Source of the DNA: Duganella sp. sic0402 | Lineage (GTDB): Bacteria; Pseudomonadota; Gammaproteobacteria; Burkholderiales; Burkholderiaceae_D | Length of the DNA: 64,000 nt | NCBI RefSeq assembly: GCF_019219065.1 | Contig: NZ_JAHUWK010000013.1 | Location: forward strand, 79,835 to 143,834 | Direction: 5' to 3' | Shown: positions 60,162-64,000 of the stretch, piece by piece | Layout: the number at the start of each line of letters is the position of its first letter | Numbering within the stretch: position 1 is the stretch's first letter | Translations under genes and position numbers: made by a program | Notes under the pieces: generated by a model | The model's database searches: none | Told to the model about the DNA's origin: nothing | The model's input: the letters and a program-made list of their open reading frames with translations, nothing else

Positions 60162-60551
60162 ATGGCCTATGTTTACACGAAAGTTGATGATCTTGAGGGC
60201 GGAAAGAAAGTTGGAACACACGAGTGTGTCGCTCTTGTGCAGCACTTCGCCAATACCGGCCCTGCGAATGGATGGCGTCAGGGCGCTGAGATAATTGGCA
60301 ACCATATGATAAAAAAAGGCACCGCAATAGCGACTTTTAAAAACGGCCGCTATCCAAACGCAAAGCACGGAAATCACGCGGCTTTTTTCGTGCGACAGGG
60401 GATGAAGGGATTCTATGTGATGGATCAGTGGAAGGGAAAAAGCAAACCTTATATTTGTGAACGCTTTCTTGAATCAAGAGGGAAAAACAAGAACGGTACT
60501 TTCAAGGATCCAAGTAATAACGCAGATGCCTTTTTCGTGATTGAGCCCTGA
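60162..60551 (+). CDS. BPSL0067-family protein, putative amidase effector
   Basis: A 129-residue small protein. A Cys near the N-terminus (Cys22 in THECVALVQHF), a His in HGNHAAFF (His72) and the MDQW that follows (residues 87-90) fit the Cys-His layout of CHAP/NlpC-type peptidoglycan amidases, and the overall pattern agrees with the BPSL0067 family. I recall, unverified, that related proteins are type VI secretion amidase effectors of the Tae2 kind. No signal peptide. The GC content is visibly lower than in neighbours, and GGAG precedes the ATG. The next gene, two bases away, is a likely immunity partner. Confidence 0.75.
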   Translation: MAYVYTKVDDLEGGKKVGTHECVALVQHFANTGPANGWRQGAEIIGNHMIKKGTAIATFKNGRYPNAKHGNHAAFFVRQGMKGFYVMDQWKGKSKPYICERFLESRGKNKNGTFKDPSNNADAFFVIEP

Positions 60552-60553
60552 TC

Positions 60554-60994
60554 ATGAAAAAGCCATTCTGTGGCATTCTGCTCATCGTTGGTGTCATGCC
60601 ACTGAGCACCTTGACGGCTGACGCGAGCCAGCTCGCCTGCCCAGATGTGGTTCAAGCAGAGTCGATACAATTTATGAAAGTGAAGTCGGAATGGGCCGCG
60701 CGGGCAGTGGGGGATTTCCGACTGAGCTCCGCTGGTTTCAACGATGGGCCGCCAGAAAAGCTGGCGGCTCTGAAGCCGTCATTGGTGGCGAGCCGAGGGA
60801 AACAGTCGCTTGAAACCTGGGTATTTGATCCGTCTGAATTTTCCGGCGGACTGTGGCTGGTGTGCGGCTATGGTGGCCCGGCAGGGCAAATCACGCTGGC
60901 GAAACAGCTACCCTCATCTTATTCTGTGTGCTCGGTGCGGTACACGCCAAGTGTCAAGGCAGGTGCGCAAAACATTGCGATCACCTGCCGATGA
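60554..60994 (+). CDS. STY0301-family exported protein, putative immunity protein
   Basis: A 146-residue exported protein. The signal peptide is MKKPFCGILLIVGVMPLSTLTADA. The mature part has two pairs of Cys, in QLACPDVV, LVCGYGG, YSVCSVRY and AITCR, and W/G positions (WVFDPSEFSGGLWLVCGY) typical of the STY0301 family. It lies two bases after the amidase-like gene, so a periplasmic immunity role is likely but inferred. It ends directly against the convergent recQ. Confidence 0.7.
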   Translation: MKKPFCGILLIVGVMPLSTLTADASQLACPDVVQAESIQFMKVKSEWAARAVGDFRLSSAGFNDGPPEKLAALKPSLVASRGKQSLETWVFDPSEFSGGLWLVCGYGGPAGQITLAKQLPSSYSVCSVRYTPSVKAGAQNIAITCR

Positions 60995-62818
<1,824 letters not shown>

Positions 62819-62842
62819 GGTGCTACTGCAACTACTTTAAGG

Positions 62843-63682
62843 TTAGTCCTTCCAGACGATCACGCCAGTGTAACCTGTGATGAGCACCAGCAGGCCAAAA
62901 GCGATGCGATACCACGCAAAAATCGTGAAAGTATGCGAGGCGACATAGCGCAGCAGCCAGCGCACGCAGAAGAACGCCGAGATAAACGCCGACACGGTGC
63001 CGATGGTGAACATCGGCAGGTCGGACATCTCCAGCAGGTCGCGCGCCTTGAACAGCGAGTAGGCGGAGGCGATCAGCAGGGTCGGTATCCCCAGCAGGAA
63101 GGAAAACTCGGTGGCTGCCTGGCGCGAAAAGCCGAACATCATGCCGCCGATGATGGTGGAGCCGGAGCGGCTGGTGCCTGGAATCAGCGCGAAGGCCTGG
63201 GCGACGCCCATTTTTAAGGCATCCAGCGGCGTCATGTCATCGACCGAGTGGATGCGCACCGAGACCGGATTGGCGGCCACGTGGCGTTCGACGATCAGAA
63301 TGATGATGCCGCCGATAATCAGCGCCAGGGCCACCGGCACCGGCTTGAACAGGTGTTCTTTCAGAAAATTCCCCAGCACCAGGCCGAGGATGGCCAGCGG
63401 CATGAAAGCGATGGCGATATTCAGCGCGAAGCGTTGCTGCTTGCGGTCAGAGGTCAGTCCAGTGGTCACTTTGGCAATGCGGGCGCGGTATTCCCAGCAG
63501 ACGGCGAAGATGGCGCCGGCCTGGATCACAATTTCAAATACATTAATTTTTTCTTCCATGCCCTGGAAGCCCAGCAGGTGTTCGGTCAGGATCAGGTGGC
63601 CGGTGGAGGAAATCGGCAGGAATTCCGTCAAACCCTCAACCAGGCCCATGATGAGGGCTTTCAACGCGAGAACAATATCCAT
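62843..63682 (-). CDS. uppP: Undecaprenyl-diphosphatase
   Basis: A 279-residue integral membrane enzyme (BacA) that recycles undecaprenyl pyrophosphate, the lipid carrier of cell-wall and O-antigen synthesis. It carries the conserved EGLTEFLPISSTGHLIL near residue 16 and PGTSRSGST near residue 170. Its overproduction gives bacitracin resistance. It is upstream of recQ in the same orientation and functionally links to the other envelope genes in the window. Confidence 0.96.
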   Translation of the reverse strand: MDIVLALKALIMGLVEGLTEFLPISSTGHLILTEHLLGFQGMEEKINVFEIVIQAGAIFAVCWEYRARIAKVTTGLTSDRKQQRFALNIAIAFMPLAILGLVLGNFLKEHLFKPVPVALALIIGGIIILIVERHVAANPVSVRIHSVDDMTPLDALKMGVAQAFALIPGTSRSGSTIIGGMMFGFSRQAATEFSFLLGIPTLLIASAYSLFKARDLLEMSDLPMFTIGTVSAFISAFFCVRWLLRYVASHTFTIFAWYRIAFGLLVLITGYTGVIVWKD

Positions 63683-63731
63683 GAAATTAAGTATTTACGG
63701 GTGAAAAGAGGTGAGCAAACCGCCGAAGCTT

Positions 63732-63748
63732 AACATGTTCAGCATGTT
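63732..63748. promoter_or_regulatory. Inverted repeat upstream of uppP
   Basis: AACATG (63732-63737) and CATGTT (63743-63748) form a perfect 6-bp dyad with a 5-base spacer, 50 bases before the uppP start. It may be an operator; no matching regulator is known to me. Confidence 0.3.
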
Positions 63749-63796
63749 GTTTTCTGATTATGACTCAACCGTAATACCCGTTTTTGTCCTACAAGC

Positions 63797-63829
63797 AAAA
63801 AAATGCCCCCGAAGCAAGGCTGTGGGGGC
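63797..63829 (-). terminator. Rho-independent terminator of the gene at the right edge
   Basis: GCCCCC (63805-63810) pairs with GGGGGC (63824-63829), with a run of seven A (63797-63803) beside it on the plus strand. On the minus strand this is a stem followed by U, terminating a transcript from the right, presumably the gene ending at 63951. Confidence 0.65.
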
Positions 63830-63883
63830 GGAAGTGCGACCAAGCCAGCCGGTCGCCGAGGGAGATCATCTTCATCCGGGGTC

Positions 63884-63927
63884 AGTTCTGCCAAACGTAC
63901 ACGAGCTCGTGTACGTTTGGCAGAACT
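63884..63927. repeat. Perfect 44-base palindrome
   Basis: Two 22-base arms (63884-63905 and 63906-63927) are exact inverted complements with no spacer; the centre is GAG|CTC. CGGGGTCAG (63877-63885) abuts the left arm and matches the loop of the hrcA/fur hairpin. It lies between a gene end (63951) and a terminator. Likely a REP-like dispersed element or a protein-binding site; it could also extrude as a cruciform. Confidence 0.85.
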
Positions 63928-63950
63928 CGTATATTGAGCATACCGCCCCA

Positions 63951-64000
63951 TCATCGGATAAAGTGGTAGAGGCGGCCAGGCAGGGTGATGCCGATCGGAA
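63951..64000 (-). CDS. C-terminal end of an unidentified minus-strand gene
   Basis: The last 15 codons of a gene running in from the right read PIGITLPGRLYHFIR then TGA. A Rho-independent terminator oriented for this transcript follows about 120 bases downstream, and the palindrome lies between. Too little is visible to name a family; another frame is also open here, so the call is tentative. Confidence 0.4.
   Translation of the reverse strand, partial: PIGITLPGRLYHFIR

Noticed and set aside
63739..63969. Short open frames on both strands near the right edge
   Set aside because: They cover a terminator hairpin and the 44-base palindrome and have no ribosome-binding site; more likely intergenic.

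Overview
The window is GC-rich, densely coded DNA from a betaproteobacterium, most likely an Oxalobacteraceae member of the Massilia/Duganella/Janthinobacterium kind. This placement is inferred from the protein sequences, from gene orders such as amgK-murU divergent from lptD-surA-pdxA-rsmA and fur divergent from bamE-dapB, and from the split transhydrogenase alpha chain; no database search was possible. No phage, insertion sequence, CRISPR array or rRNA was seen. No gene-free stretch exceeds 300 bases.

Layout. 1-2276: transhydrogenase pntAA-pntAB-pntB. 2281-6518 (minus): amgK-murU-pepP-ubiH, which covers peptidoglycan sugar recycling, a proline aminopeptidase and a ubiquinone hydroxylase. 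6618-12319: lptD-surA-pdxA-rsmA. 12470-13735 (minus): two tandem lipoproteins built from the same repeat. 13919-20073: a HAD hydrolase, hrcA, fur (minus), bamE-dapB-exbB-exbD-barstar and map (minus). 20117-21290: a VOC protein and an AraC regulator. 21444-30016: leuS-lptE-holA-proA-hemJ, a THUMP RNA methyltransferase and a Bcr/CflA exporter. 30210-36239: a three-gene signalling cluster (HDOD-GAF histidine kinase, REC-PAS-GGDEF-EAL protein, Sel1 repeat protein). 36288-42592: tautomerase and DUF4865 genes with a LysR regulator, a TPR glycosyltransferase, an M28 peptidase and an OpgB-like phosphoglycerol transferase.

42568-46130 is more mosaic. It holds a low-GC peptidoglycan-hydrolase-like fragment, tRNA-Gly(CCC), a toxin-antitoxin pair whose toxin is frameshifted, the OhrR/Ohr peroxide module, a GFA protein, an epoxide hydrolase-like enzyme and a 23-residue membrane peptide gene. 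46146-54530 holds transporters, an esterase, two periplasmic binding proteins and a GH1 beta-glucosidase/MFS operon. LacI-type operators lie at both ends of this carbohydrate region. One operator pair sits on a strong promoter that runs into a terminator about 120 bases later, which looks like a small RNA or an attenuated leader. 54704-63682 carries trmB, a half-length binding protein, a YtcJ-like amidohydrolase, an EamA exporter with a divergent AraC gene, a BPSL0067/STY0301 effector-immunity-like pair, recQ and uppP. The right edge has a perfect 44-base palindrome and the last 15 codons of another minus-strand gene.

Many genes here serve the cell envelope: LptD, LptE, BamE, SurA, ExbBD, UppP, OpgB, AmgK/MurU and an AmpG-like transporter. 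The most interesting items are the LacI-operator/short-transcript locus, the HDOD kinase/c-di-GMP/Sel1 cluster, the orphan effector-immunity pair, the single-base-frameshifted toxin and the 44-base palindrome.
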